From contig CALZJE010000027.1 of the NCBI GenBank assembly GCA_945787715.1, forward strand, positions 1-39,740: a stretch of 39,740 bases of DNA. Direction: 5' to 3'. The notes under the pieces were generated by a model. The model made no database searches and was not told the origin of the DNA. It saw nothing but the letters and a program-made list of their open reading frames with translations. The stretch's first letter is position 1, and every line of letters begins with the position of its first letter. The translations under genes and the position numbers were made by a program. The DNA is from an uncultured Ectothiorhodospiraceae bacterium (GTDB lineage: Bacteria > Pseudomonadota > Gammaproteobacteria > S012-40). This document shows, piece by piece, positions 17,245 to 27,718 of the stretch.

Positions 17245-18117
17245 TTATTGTTTTGTTTTTGGGATTGGGTGTTGAATTTCTACAGCGAATAATTCCTCTG
17301 CGTCAACGGCGTCAAATTCATAATGTTGATTGCAAAATTCACAATCGATTGAAATCTTTTCTTGCTCTTCAATGATGCTGTGTATCTCATCAATGCCGAG
17401 TGATACTAGCATGTTGCCTACCCGTTCTCGAGTACAACTACATTTGAATTGATATTGTTCTTCGCCCAGAAGTCGAACATCATCTTCATTAAACAAACGA
17501 TGTATAATTTCTTGCGCACTTAAATCGAACAACTCTTTGTCTTTAATTGTTGCCGCAAGTTGCGTAATTCGATTCCAGTCGTCATCTGTTGGATTGTTGT
17601 CCCCTGGGAGCTTTTGCACTAACAGACCGCACGCGTTATTTATATCAACCGCGAGATACAATTTAGTCTCAAGCTGTTCCGATCGAAGTAAGTAGTTTTC
17701 TAGTGCATGACTAATTTTTTCACCTTCTAATTCCACTATACCTTGGTAACGTTCTCTAGAATTGCTGTTGTCGATGGTAATGGCGAGTTGTCCATCACCA
17801 AAAAGCTCTCGTAAATTGCCTTGATGTACAGATTCATCGTATTTAGCTAAGCCGCGAATATGCTGTAGGCTTGTGCATTCCATTATCATAAGGCTAACAG
17901 GCCCGCTGCCTCGGATTTGCATGGTCAGTAGGCCGTCAAATTTAAGCGTTGCTGCTAGTAAAGAATTTGCAGCAGCAAATTCTCCTAGTACTTTGTTTAC
18001 GACTTCGGGGTACGTTTTTTGGTTTTGTAACTGCTTCCAGCTATCATTGAGTTGGACTATCATTCCCCTGGCGGGGGTATTTTCAAAGATAAAACGTGTT
18101 AGTGTATCTTTAGCCAT
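17245..18117 (-). CDS. hslO: Redox-regulated chaperone Hsp33
   Basis: A 290-residue Hsp33. The N-terminal holdase domain includes SLLAATLKFDGLLTMQIRGSGPVSLMIMEC and the block GDGQLAITID. The C-terminal redox switch has the four zinc-binding Cys as CSC (in QFKCSCTRERV) and CEFC. Under oxidative stress these Cys form disulfides, release zinc and activate the chaperone. Length is standard. It follows gatB by 8 bases on the same strand and is probably cotranscribed with gatA and gatB. Confidence 0.96.
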   Translation of the reverse strand: MAKDTLTRFIFENTPARGMIVQLNDSWKQLQNQKTYPEVVNKVLGEFAAANSLLAATLKFDGLLTMQIRGSGPVSLMIMECTSLQHIRGLAKYDESVHQGNLRELFGDGQLAITIDNSNSRERYQGIVELEGEKISHALENYLLRSEQLETKLYLAVDINNACGLLVQKLPGDNNPTDDDWNRITQLAATIKDKELFDLSAQEIIHRLFNEDDVRLLGEEQYQFKCSCTRERVGNMLVSLGIDEIHSIIEEQEKISIDCEFCNQHYEFDAVDAEELFAVEIQHPIPKTKQ

Positions 18118-18125
18118 GTAGCCTA

Positions 18126-19562
18126 TTAGCCTTTCAGTTTTGCTTTAAGTAATTCATTAACCTGTTGTGGATTAGCTTTACCTTGCGTGGCTTTCATCGT
18201 CTGACCAACAAAGAATCCGAAGACTTTTTCTTTGCCGCTACGATATTGTTCAACTTGTACTTCATTATTGGCAATAATTTCGTCGATAACTTTTTCAATT
18301 AGCCCCGTGTCGGTAACCTGTTTTAATCCTTTCTTTTCGATGATTTTATCGGCTGCACCTTCGCCATTCCACATAGCTTCAAAAACTGTTTTTGCAATTT
18401 TCCCTGAAATTGTATTGTCAGCAATACGTTTGATCATGTCGCCTAATAATTCAGGAGTAATAGGGCATTCACTAATGTCTATACTGTTTTTGTTTAATGC
18501 AGACATGACTTCGCCCTGCATCCAGTTGGCGCTTAGCTTTGCTTCGCCATCGGCAGCATTTACGGTTGCTTCAAAAAAGTCGGATATTGCTTTTTGTGCA
18601 GTAAGTACATCGGCATCAATGGAATTTAAGCCATGCTCGGTAATGAAGCGTTGTTTCTTTTCGTGAGGCAACTCAGGCAATGTCTCTTTAATCGCTTGAA
18701 TATAACTATCATCCAGTTCAATAGGTAGTAAGTCTGGGTCAGGGAAATAACGATAGTCATTTTCATTTTCTTTGCTACGCATTGAGCGAGTTTCGTCTTT
18801 GTCGGCATCATACAGACGAGTTTCTTGAGCTATCTTTCCACCATCTTCAATAATAGCAATCTGGCGCTCAATTTCGTAATTAATTGCTTTTTCGACAAAA
18901 CGAAAAGAGTTAATGTTTTTAATCTCCGCGCGTGTTCCGAATTCTTGCTGGCCGACAGGACGAACTGATACGTTTGCATCACATCGAAATGAGCCTTCCT
19001 GCATATTGCCGTCGCATATTTCCAGATATTGAACCAACGAATGGATTTTTCGCATATAGGCCACAGCTTCTTTAGCTGAGCGCATATCTGGTTCGGAAAC
19101 GATTTCTATCAGTGGTGTACCTGCGCGATTGAGATCGATGCCTGTCATGCCATGAAAATCTTCATGTAAAGACTTTCCTGCATCTTCTTCCAAATGGGCG
19201 CGAGTGATGCCGATGGTTTTTGTTTTGCCACCTTCTAGCTCGATATCAATAGAGCCATGCTCGACAATGGGAAAGTAGAGCTGGCTTATTTGATATCCTT
19301 TAGGGGAATCTGGGTAGAAATAATTTTTTCTATCGAAGACTGATCGATTTGCAACTTGAGCACCCACCGCCAAACCAAATTTAGCTCCCATCGCGACTGC
19401 TTCTTTATTAACAACAGGCAATACACCTGGCAAGCCGAGATCTACTGCACAGGCTTGTGTATTGGGCTCTGCACCGTAAGCTGTCGATGCACCTGAAAAT
19501 ATTTTACTTTTTGTTGCAAGTTGAGCGTGGATTTCTAATCCGATGACGACTTCCCATTCCAT
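18126..19562 (-). CDS. gatB: Asp/Glu-tRNA amidotransferase subunit B
   Basis: A 478-residue GatB, the kinase/tRNA-binding subunit of the GatCAB complex that converts Glu-tRNA(Gln) or Asp-tRNA(Asn) to the amidated forms. It begins with the family block [24 protein letters not shown]. The metal-binding and ATP region follows with [17 protein letters not shown] and [17 protein letters not shown]. The GatB/YqeY tail domain ends in a [13 protein letters not shown] block. The gene is 4 bases after gatA and 8 bases before hslO. Length is normal. Confidence 0.97.
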   Translation of the reverse strand: MEWEVVIGLEIHAQLATKSKIFSGASTAYGAEPNTQACAVDLGLPGVLPVVNKEAVAMGAKFGLAVGAQVANRSVFDRKNYFYPDSPKGYQISQLYFPIVEHGSIDIELEGGKTKTIGITRAHLEEDAGKSLHEDFHGMTGIDLNRAGTPLIEIVSEPDMRSAKEAVAYMRKIHSLVQYLEICDGNMQEGSFRCDANVSVRPVGQQEFGTRAEIKNINSFRFVEKAINYEIERQIAIIEDGGKIAQETRLYDADKDETRSMRSKENENDYRYFPDPDLLPIELDDSYIQAIKETLPELPHEKKQRFITEHGLNSIDADVLTAQKAISDFFEATVNAADGEAKLSANWMQGEVMSALNKNSIDISECPITPELLGDMIKRIADNTISGKIAKTVFEAMWNGEGAADKIIEKKGLKQVTDTGLIEKVIDEIIANNEVQVEQYRSGKEKVFGFFVGQTMKATQGKANPQQVNELLKAKLKG

Positions 19563-19566
19563 ATTT

Positions 19567-21021
19567 TTACCCCAGTCTCTCAGGTGATTTTGTGTGCCAG
19601 TCAGTGAGTGTTTGAAATTGATGGGCTATGTTCAATAAGCGTGATTCATCAAAGTAGTTACCGATGATTTGCAAACCAACAGGCATATTATTCGCCAAAC
19701 CAGCGGGGATAGACATGCCTGGCAATCCAGCAAGATTCACGGCAATAGTGTAAATATCAGATAAATACATGGTTATGGGATCATTAGATTTTTCACCAAT
19801 TTTAAAAGCGGTCGATGGTGTGGTTGGGCCCATGATGACGTCAACTTTCTCAAATGCTTCTTTAAAATCCTGACTGATAAGCTGGCGAATTTTTTGCGCT
19901 TTGATATAGTACGCATCGTAAAAACCGGAAGATAGTGCATAGGTGCCAATCATGATTCTACGTTTTACTTCTTCACCAAAAGCTTCGCCGCGCGAACGTT
20001 TGTATAAATCTTCAAGGTCAACGGGATTTTCACAACGGTAGCCAAATCGAACCCCATCAAATCGGGATAAGTTTGAAGAGCATTCAGCGGGAGCGACGAC
20101 ATAATAAGCAGGAACAGATAAACTTGAATTTGGCAGGCTTACTTCGATAATCTCCGCGCCTGCTTTTTTGTAGACATCAAGTGCTTCTTCAATGCTCTTT
20201 GCGATTTCTGCATCCATGCCTTTTTCGAAATATTCTTTGGGTAAGCCGATTTTTAATCCAGCTAGGTTTTTATTAAGCTCAGCTGTGTAATCGGGAACAG
20301 CTTTATTTGCACACGTTGAGTCTTTTTCATCAAATCCAGCCATTGTATTGAGTAAAATAGCAGCATCTTTGGCTGTGCGTGTCATTGGACCGGCTTGATC
20401 CAAACTCGATGCGAATGCAATCATGCCGTAACGAGAAACTCTACCGTAGGTTGGTTTTAGTCCGGTCAAATTACAAAACGCAGCGGGTTGGCGAATGGAG
20501 CCGCCTGTATCGGTACCTGTGGCTGCTGGTGCTAAGCGCGCAGCGACAGCTGCCGCTGAACCACCTGATGATCCACCGGGAACAGTTTCCGCATTCCAGG
20601 GATTTTTAACAGCGCCATAAAAACTGGTTTCGTTTGAAGAGCCCATTGCAAATTCATCCATATTGGTTTTACCCAGCATGACAGCACCCGCTTGATGGAA
20701 CTTGTGGATTACTGTTGCATCATAGGGAGCGATAAAATTATTGAGCATTTTGGAGCCGCAGCTGGTTTTTACACCATTTGTGCAGAATATATCTTTTTGA
20801 GCCAGAGGAATTCCGGTTAATATTTCCGCATTGCCAGCAGCAATTCGCCCATCAGCCAACTTAGCTTGTTGTAATGCAAGCTCTGGCGTGACTGTTATAT
20901 AGCTATTGTAGATGCCATCCAGTTGTTGGATTCTATCAAGGTAGGCTTGTGTAAGCTCCACGCTGGAAATGACTTTGTTTTGTAAGTCACTGGCTAATTC
21001 TGATATTGTTTTTTCGAACAT
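19567..21021 (-). CDS. gatA: Asp/Glu-tRNA amidotransferase subunit A
   Basis: A 484-residue amidase-signature enzyme that releases ammonia from glutamine for the GatB active site. The catalytic Lys lies in PLAQKDIF, the glycine/serine-rich amidase signature in [15 protein letters not shown], and the nucleophile region in [15 protein letters not shown]. The ATG at 21021, with GGAG 5 bases upstream, gives the normal N-terminus MFEKTISEL. An upstream in-frame ATG adds 13 residues of no family character. gatC normally abuts gatA but is here more than 430 bases away, separated by a palindromic element. Confidence 0.96.
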   Translation of the reverse strand: MFEKTISELASDLQNKVISSVELTQAYLDRIQQLDGIYNSYITVTPELALQQAKLADGRIAAGNAEILTGIPLAQKDIFCTNGVKTSCGSKMLNNFIAPYDATVIHKFHQAGAVMLGKTNMDEFAMGSSNETSFYGAVKNPWNAETVPGGSSGGSAAAVAARLAPAATGTDTGGSIRQPAAFCNLTGLKPTYGRVSRYGMIAFASSLDQAGPMTRTAKDAAILLNTMAGFDEKDSTCANKAVPDYTAELNKNLAGLKIGLPKEYFEKGMDAEIAKSIEEALDVYKKAGAEIIEVSLPNSSLSVPAYYVVAPAECSSNLSRFDGVRFGYRCENPVDLEDLYKRSRGEAFGEEVKRRIMIGTYALSSGFYDAYYIKAQKIRQLISQDFKEAFEKVDVIMGPTTPSTAFKIGEKSNDPITMYLSDIYTIAVNLAGLPGMSIPAGLANNMPVGLQIIGNYFDESRLLNIAHQFQTLTDWHTKSPERLG

Positions 21022-21455
21022 ATTTGCTCCGAAATTTAGGGGTTTGATGCTATATCTCACGGAACGGAAACTGCATCAGCAGCTCTAGGAGGCTGTCCGA
21101 GAATAGGTATCGTAGCGAGGGAAAGTCATTTTGAAGCAGATTTTTTGATCGTTTGAGACTAATAGCCGTAGCTATTTGTCGAAAAGGATCGGAAAAACTG
21201 ATCAAAATAACTTTTCCGCAGTAGGTTCTCTATTCTCGGACAGCCTCCTAACGTGTGTAATTGCTGATAATTGTTTATCACGAATAATACAAATGGTTAG
21301 TTGTGATTGTTGTTTATTTTGCTTTCACAAGGAGTGTGATTTTATCTGCTCTGACTTGTCAGTCAGGCACTTAATTCAAAACATTCCTAGAAAAATCAAA
21401 ATTCTGCGTAATCATTACTATGATTTATGAATTATCCGGGTTAGAATTTTTCCGA
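21022..21455. other. Enlarged gatC-gatA spacer
   Basis: A gene-free gap within an otherwise tight operon. About 165 bases of it are the palindromic element described separately. The rest (21251-21455) is AT-rich with no ORF, RNA or further repeat that I can support. An 84-codon frame through the palindrome has no family resemblance. Confidence 0.6.
21088..21248. mobile_element. MITE-like palindromic element between gatC and gatA
   Basis: Terminal inverted repeats are perfect: AGGAGGCTGTCCGAGAATAG at 21087-21106 is the exact reverse complement of 21230-21249. The arms stay roughly three-quarters complementary all the way to a perfect central hairpin AATAGC-CGTA-GCTATT (21161-21176). If the element is taken as GGAGGC...GCCTCC it is flanked by TA on both sides, the target duplication of IS630/Tc1-type elements. 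It has no coding capacity. This fits a non-autonomous MITE of about 160 bases inserted in the gat operon. Folded as RNA it would make one very long hairpin. Confidence 0.75.
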
Positions 21456-21743
21456 TTATTCAATCACTTTAGGAACGAGATACAAGCCGTTTTTTGTTGC
21501 TGGTGCAATTTGTTGAAAATGATCGCGCTGATTCAGTTCGGTAACATTGTCTTCGCGTAAGCGTTGGCTCTCCGATAAAGGATGTGCCATGGGTGTGATG
21601 CCGTTTGTATCAACTGAACTCATTTGTTCCACGAGCTGAAGAATATTTGATAAATTATCAGCATAAGAAGGGATGTCGTCATCACTAATAGATAAGCGAG
21701 CTAAATGAGCAATTTTTTCAACATCTGACTTTTCCAGGGACAT
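21456..21743 (-). CDS. gatC: Asp/Glu-tRNA amidotransferase subunit C
   Basis: A 95-residue GatC, the small clamp subunit that stabilises GatA on GatB. Family blocks are [46 protein letters not shown] and the terminal [11 protein letters not shown]. It is first in the gat operon and divergent from mreB. Because it is physically separated from gatA by a palindromic insertion, its stoichiometry with gatA/gatB may depend on read-through of that structure or on a second promoter. Confidence 0.96.
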   Translation of the reverse strand: MSLEKSDVEKIAHLARLSISDDDIPSYADNLSNILQLVEQMSSVDTNGITPMAHPLSESQRLREDNVTELNQRDHFQQIAPATKNGLYLVPKVIE

Positions 21744-21871
21744 ATTTCACTCTAGACGGTTTGTTAATTGTTTCGGACGTGAACCATACCATAGATGTTT
21801 ACTTGCCCAAAAAAGTTTTTCTCGTATGCTGGCCCGGAGATTTTACGAATGTTACGTTTTCTTACTTGCTC

Positions 21872-21952
21872 TTTGATACACCACATGCTTTTTTCCAATC
21901 GACCGGACATACCAGTCCGGCGCTCAATCAGAAAAGCATGTGGTGTATCAAA
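21872..21952. repeat. Nested palindrome in the gatC-mreB divergent region
   Basis: A perfect 21-base inverted repeat (arms 21872-21892 and 21932-21952, each containing GATACACCACATGC or its complement) encloses a second perfect inverted repeat, CCGGAC (21903-21908) and GTCCGG (21915-21920), on the same centre. Total span is 81 bases. TTGCT occurs both just before and just after it, a possible short target duplication. It is unrelated in sequence to the gatC-gatA element. It lies between two divergent essential operons, upstream of both. Confidence 0.85.
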
Positions 21953-22022
21953 TTGCTGCGCAATAAATTCGCAAATTCATAAAGTCTCTGGGCGAGACTT
22001 CACAATCTGAATATAAGGATAG

Positions 22023-23224
<1,202 letters not shown>

Positions 23225-23241
23225 TTTCAGGATTTAGATAA

Positions 23242-23272
23242 TGGCAACATACGTCGTAAATAATTATATAAT
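23242..23272 (+). promoter_or_regulatory. Weak candidate promoter upstream of mreC
   Basis: A perfect -10 hexamer TATAAT lies at 23267-23272, about 75 bases before the mreC start, but the only upstream match to a -35 box (TGGCAA at 23242) is poor and 19 bases away. It could give mreC and downstream genes transcription independent of mreB. Confidence 0.25.
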
Positions 23273-23346
23273 ATCCTCGTTCTAAGTAATTTCATCTCGA
23301 TGGTTTGTTGATTGGGAGAGCTATAGACTGAGTTCAGGAGAGAACC

Positions 23347-24213
23347 ATTAAACCTTTGTTTGCATATGGCCAGGCGGCAGGATTGCGTTTTGCCTTATTG
23401 ATTTTCTTCTCATTGGCTTTAATGACAATCGATCATCGCTTGCACTATCTGGATAATGTGCGATCAGTGATTTCTATCATTGTTTATCCCATTCAATATA
23501 TTGTTAGTTTTCCTTCTTCAGCGACGAGCTGGATGGGGGAGAATCTTCGATCACGCGAAGATCTGTTAGTGGATAATGAGAAACTCGACACTCAAAACGC
23601 TTTTTTACAAGCGCAAATGCAAAAATATGTTTCTCTAGAAATTGAAAACATGCGTTTGCGGCGGTTGCTTGATGCTTCCGAGAAATTGACTGATCGAGTA
23701 TTGACCGCCGAATTATTGGCTGTCGATCTTGACCCCTTCAGCCATAAAGTGATGATAAATAAAGGCTTACGCCATGATGTCCATAAAGGTCAACCTATAT
23801 TGGATGCTTCAGGTGTTTATGGCCAGGTTGTTCAGGTTAATCCCATTGTCAGCTCAGTCATGCTGTTAACCGATCCAGGACATGCACTTCCTGTTCAAGT
23901 TAATCGTAATGGTTTACGCACAATTGCTGGAGGTACTGGGTCTACCTCAGTGCTCAATTTGTTGCATATACCAAATAATGCAGATATTAAACAAGGGGAT
24001 TTTTTGGTCACTTCGGGTTTAGGTGGCGTTTTTCCAGCGGGTTATCCGGTGGCAAAAGTAAGTGTTGTTGAGCCTGATCCGAGCCAGCCATTTGCGGTGG
24101 TCAAAGCTGAACCATTAGCAAATTTAGAAAGCAGTAGAGAAGTTTTATTAGTGTGGAAAGAAAAGAGCGGGCAGGAAAAAGCATTGGTCAACATTGAAGA
24201 TGGTGGCAAATAG
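23347..24213 (+). CDS. mreC: Rod-shape-determining protein MreC, apparent ATT start
   Basis: A 288-residue bitopic protein linking MreB to the periplasmic synthases. It has a short cytoplasmic N-terminus, one membrane helix (LRFALLIFFSLALMTIDHRL), a coiled coil (about residues 65-115) and a beta-rich domain with GVYGQVVQVNP and SGLGGVFPAGYPVAKV. No ATG or GTG gives a normal N-terminus. ATT at 23347 begins I/M-KPLFAYG, as family members start, and has AGGAG 6 bases upstream. The in-frame TTG at 23356 would sit 15 bases from that site, too far. I therefore infer ATT initiation, with TTG the alternative. Confidence 0.93.
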   Translation: MKPLFAYGQAAGLRFALLIFFSLALMTIDHRLHYLDNVRSVISIIVYPIQYIVSFPSSATSWMGENLRSREDLLVDNEKLDTQNAFLQAQMQKYVSLEIENMRLRRLLDASEKLTDRVLTAELLAVDLDPFSHKVMINKGLRHDVHKGQPILDASGVYGQVVQVNPIVSSVMLLTDPGHALPVQVNRNGLRTIAGGTGSTSVLNLLHIPNNADIKQGDFLVTSGLGGVFPAGYPVAKVSVVEPDPSQPFAVVKAEPLANLESSREVLLVWKEKSGQEKALVNIEDGGK

Positions 24214-24216
24214 CCT

Positions 24217-24705
24217 ATGGCCGAGAAAAAAAAGCAAGGTAGTAATGTCATTTTCTTAACGCTTCTTGCCGCGTTGTTTCTCACCGTTTTACCGCTACCT
24301 GAGTGGTTAAGACCTTTTAGACCGGAGTGGGCAACGCTTGTTGTTATCTATTGGTGTCTTGCTCTTCCTGTGCGAGTGAATATTGGTGTTGCTTGGGTAA
24401 TGGGGCTAACCGTAGATGTTCTGACGGGCACACTATTAGGCCAACATGCGCTTGCGATGGCTATTGTTGCTTTTTTTACTGTTCGATTACATAAACAGAT
24501 TCGGGTTTACCCTTTGTGGCAACAGTCACTCAGTGTTTTTACTTTAGTGGCTTTAGGCCAACTACTTGTTGTCTGGATTCGCGGAATCGCGGGTGATTCA
24601 CCGGATTCATGGCTCTATTGGGGGCCATCATTAACAAGCGCTATTGTATGGCCTGTGGTATTTGTTTTCTTGCGAGATATTCGCCGTAAGTTCAGAGTAG
24701 CATAA
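24217..24705 (+). CDS. mreD: Rod-shape-determining protein MreD
   Basis: A 162-residue integral membrane protein with about five helices. The family block PFRPEWATLVVIYWCLALP is followed by VAWVMGLTVDVLTGTLLGQHALAMAIVAF. It completes the MreBCD complex and starts 3 bases after mreC. The Maf/RNase G genes that often follow mreD in gammaproteobacteria are absent here; mrdA follows instead, 10 bases on. Confidence 0.95.
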   Translation: MAEKKKQGSNVIFLTLLAALFLTVLPLPEWLRPFRPEWATLVVIYWCLALPVRVNIGVAWVMGLTVDVLTGTLLGQHALAMAIVAFFTVRLHKQIRVYPLWQQSLSVFTLVALGQLLVVWIRGIAGDSPDSWLYWGPSLTSAIVWPVVFVFLRDIRRKFRVA

Positions 24706-24715
24706 GTACTTTCTA

Positions 24716-26575
24716 ATGGCTGACACACAACTAAAGCTTAAAGATCATTTACGAGAATCGCGGATTTTTACCAGCCGAGTCATCGTTGCAGGTGTAGGTG
24801 TTGCTGCTCTTGTCCTCGTTATCTTGATGCGAATGATCTATTTACAGGTCATGAGTCACGATCATTTCACCACGCTCTCTCAAAATAACCGCGTAAGTAT
24901 TGTTCCTGTGCCTCCAACAAGAGGATTGATTTTTGACAGAAACGGTGAGGTGTTAGCACAAAATCTACCGTCATTTTCTCTTGAACTGGTGCCTGAAAAA
25001 ATTGATGACGTTGATGCAACCATTAAAGCGCTAGGCGAGATAATTAGTTTTTCGGATAATGATGTTTCCCAGTTTAAAAAAGCAAGAAAACGTTCAAAAG
25101 CCTATCAATCGCTGCCGCTTCGGTTTCGGTTAAATGAAGAAGAGGTCGCCCGTTTTTCTATCAGGCAACATCAATTTTCCGGCGTGGAAATAAAAGCACG
25201 TTTAATGCGTGAATATCCTCACGGTAGTTTAGCTGTTCATGCGCTAGGTTATGTTGGCAGAATAAATGAAGCAGAGATGAAAGTTTTAAATCCTGCTGAT
25301 TACAATGGTACAACCCATGTAGGGAAAACAGGGGTAGAGCGATATTATGAAGATATATTGCATGGTGATGTTGGATTTAGAAAAATAGAATCCAACGCGC
25401 GAGGGCGGATCTTGCGTGTACTTGAAGAAGAGAGGCCAACGCCAGGGCATAATATATTTCTGAATCTTGATATCAATGTGCAAAGAGCTGCTGAAGAAGC
25501 GTTACAAGGCAAACGCGGAGCTGTTGTTGCTATTGATGTTAAAACTGGCGGAATGATTGCCTTAGCAAGCATGCCCGGTTTTGATCCAAATCCTTTTGTG
25601 AATGGAATTGACTCAAAAAGCTATCGTCAACTAGCAGATTCTGTGGATCGTCCACTTTTTAATCGTGCTATTAAAGGGCGCTACCCGCCAGGTTCTACCT
25701 TGAAGCCATTTGTTGGATTAGCGGGATTGGAATATGACGAGGTTCATGGTGGTTCAGAAATATCGTGCATCGGTTGGTATCAACTTAAGAATGACGAACA
25801 TAAGTACAGGGATTGGAAAAAAACCGGACATGGTTCGGTAACATTGGACGACGCAATAGTAGAATCTTGCGATGTCTATTTTTATGATCTGGCGTTGCAA
25901 CTTGGTATTGATCGGATCTATGAATTCAATAAGCACTTTGGCTTTGGGCGAGTAACTGGCGTTGATATTTTGGGTGAAACGACAGGATTGTTGCCTTCAC
26001 GAGATTGGAAAAGACGCGTAAAACGTGAGGCGTGGTATCCTGGCGAAACACTTATCACAGGCATTGGTCAAGGGTTCAATGTGACATCACCTGTTCAGTT
26101 GGCGGTTGGGACGAGCATTTTGGCAAACTACGGGCTTCATATTAATCCCAAGCTGGTCTATGCAACTCAGGAGAGTGGCAAAGGAACATTAGAATATCTT
26201 CCATTAGAAGTGGTAGGCACAGTTCCTATTGTAAAAAAAGAAAACTGGGATTATATGATGGAAAGTATGAAGAGAGTTGTTCACAGCCATCGAGGAACGG
26301 CGAGAAAAATTGCCGCAGGAGCAACTTATACCATCGCTGGTAAAACTGGAACAGCGCAAGTGTTTGGCATTGCTCAAGAAGAAGAGTACGACCAAGAAAA
26401 TTTGGAAGATCATCTTCGTGATCATGCCCTATTTATCGCATTTGCGCCTGCGGAGGATCCCCAGATAGCAGTATCAGTTATCGTAGAAAATGGCGAGAGT
26501 GGTGGCGGAGTTGCTGCACCTATCGCAAGAGTAGTATTAGACGCATTTCTTTTGAGGAAGAATACACGTGGCTAG
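24716..26575 (+). CDS. mrdA: Penicillin-binding protein 2 (elongasome transpeptidase)
   Basis: A 619-residue class B PBP. It has one N-terminal membrane helix (about 20-42), a dimerisation/pedestal domain starting at NRVSIVPVPPTRGLIFDRNG, and the transpeptidase domain. Catalytic motifs are S327-T-L-K330 (PPGSTLKPF), S384-C-D386 (VESCDVYFYDL) and K543-T-G (AGKTGTAQ). It crosslinks new peptidoglycan during side-wall growth with RodA. The next gene, rodA, starts inside its last codons (8-base overlap). The rsfS and rlmH genes that commonly precede mrdA are replaced by mreBCD. Confidence 0.97.
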   Translation: MADTQLKLKDHLRESRIFTSRVIVAGVGVAALVLVILMRMIYLQVMSHDHFTTLSQNNRVSIVPVPPTRGLIFDRNGEVLAQNLPSFSLELVPEKIDDVDATIKALGEIISFSDNDVSQFKKARKRSKAYQSLPLRFRLNEEEVARFSIRQHQFSGVEIKARLMREYPHGSLAVHALGYVGRINEAEMKVLNPADYNGTTHVGKTGVERYYEDILHGDVGFRKIESNARGRILRVLEEERPTPGHNIFLNLDINVQRAAEEALQGKRGAVVAIDVKTGGMIALASMPGFDPNPFVNGIDSKSYRQLADSVDRPLFNRAIKGRYPPGSTLKPFVGLAGLEYDEVHGGSEISCIGWYQLKNDEHKYRDWKKTGHGSVTLDDAIVESCDVYFYDLALQLGIDRIYEFNKHFGFGRVTGVDILGETTGLLPSRDWKRRVKREAWYPGETLITGIGQGFNVTSPVQLAVGTSILANYGLHINPKLVYATQESGKGTLEYLPLEVVGTVPIVKKENWDYMMESMKRVVHSHRGTARKIAAGATYTIAGKTGTAQVFGIAQEEEYDQENLEDHLRDHALFIAFAPAEDPQIAVSVIVENGESGGGVAAPIARVVLDAFLLRKNTRG

Positions 26576-27707
26576 ATCCGCGCTTTCACAAGGCTTTGAA
26601 AGCAAACAAAAAACGGGTGCGCAAGATTTTTTTCAATCATTCCATATCGATTGGCCGTTAATGACTGGGATCATCATCCTCTGTGTACTTGGTTTGGTTG
26701 TTTTATACAGCGCCAGCGGTGAGGATTGGGCCACAATGACACGACAAATGGTTTGGTTGTGCATTGCATTGACAGTGATGATTTTGACTGCGCAAATTCC
26801 ACCGCATCATCTTGAGTTTTGGGCACCCTGGGTGTTTGGTATTGGGCTAATGTTTCTGGTGTTGGTGTTGCTGTTTGGTGATGTTGGGAAAGGCGCCCAA
26901 CGCTGGTTGAATTTTGGTTTATTTCGATTTCAACCCTCAGAGATGATGAAGTTCGCTGTGCCTATGATGGTGGCGTGGTATATGGCCACAAAACCGCTCC
27001 CCCCTTCTACTAAACGCATAATGGTTGCGCTGCTTATTATATTAATTCCTGTTGGATTGATTGCTAAACAACCTGATCTGGGTACATCTTTATTGGTAGC
27101 TAGCGCAGGTTTATTTGTGTTGCTTTTAACGGGAGTTAGCTGGGTTTTGATTGGTGGTTTTCTGGTAACGCTTGCAGCGGTTGCTCCGGTTGTTTGGTTT
27201 TTCTATATGCACGATTATCAAAGACAACGTGTATTAACTTTTTTAAACCCTGAAAACGACCCACTTGGTTCTGGCTATCATATTATTCAATCGAAAATTG
27301 CAATTGGTTCAGGTGGTTTATATGGCAAAGGCTGGTTAAATGGAACACAATCCCAGTTAGATTTTTTACCCGAACGTTCCACTGATTTTATTTTTGCTGT
27401 TTTTGCAGAAGAGTTCGGGTTGGTTGGTGTTGTTGGTCTGCTCGCAGTCTATTTGTATATCATATTCCGTGGGATGATCATTGCTGTGCAAGCACAAAGT
27501 ACTTTTGGCCGTCTTTTAGCCGGTAGTCTTGTGCTGACTTTTATGGTCTATATCATCGTCAATATTGGAATGGTCAGTGGTTTACTGCCTGTTGTTGGTG
27601 TGCCACTACCGTTGGTCAGTTATGGGGGCACTTCATTGGTAACACTGATGATAGCGTTTGGTATTTTGATGTCGATACACACTCATCGTAAGTTATTAAC
27701 TTCGTAA
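26568..27707 (+). CDS. rodA: Peptidoglycan glycosyltransferase RodA (SEDS family)
   Basis: A 379-residue SEDS polymerase with about ten membrane helices. Family blocks include VVLYSASGEDW, GAQRWLNFGLFRFQPSEMMK, AKQPDLGTSLLVA, the catalytic-region LPERSTDFIFAVFAEEFGLVG and the terminal PLPLVSYGGTSLVTLM. It polymerises lipid II glycans for the elongasome and works as a pair with PBP2. It begins with GTG and overlaps mrdA by 8 bases, indicating coupled synthesis of the two partners. Confidence 0.97.
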   Translation: MARSALSQGFESKQKTGAQDFFQSFHIDWPLMTGIIILCVLGLVVLYSASGEDWATMTRQMVWLCIALTVMILTAQIPPHHLEFWAPWVFGIGLMFLVLVLLFGDVGKGAQRWLNFGLFRFQPSEMMKFAVPMMVAWYMATKPLPPSTKRIMVALLIILIPVGLIAKQPDLGTSLLVASAGLFVLLLTGVSWVLIGGFLVTLAAVAPVVWFFYMHDYQRQRVLTFLNPENDPLGSGYHIIQSKIAIGSGGLYGKGWLNGTQSQLDFLPERSTDFIFAVFAEEFGLVGVVGLLAVYLYIIFRGMIIAVQAQSTFGRLLAGSLVLTFMVYIIVNIGMVSGLLPVVGVPLPLVSYGGTSLVTLMIAFGILMSIHTHRKLLTS

Positions 27708-27718
27708 AGGAATCTGTA

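Noticed and set aside
18232-18666. 144-codon plus-strand frame
   Set aside because: It lies wholly inside gatB on the opposite strand and has no family resemblance; an antisense shadow of a strongly conserved gene.
21761-22010. Two plus-strand frames of 71-73 codons between gatC and mreB
   Set aside because: They run through the nested palindrome, overlap each other in different frames and show no ribosome binding site or family features.
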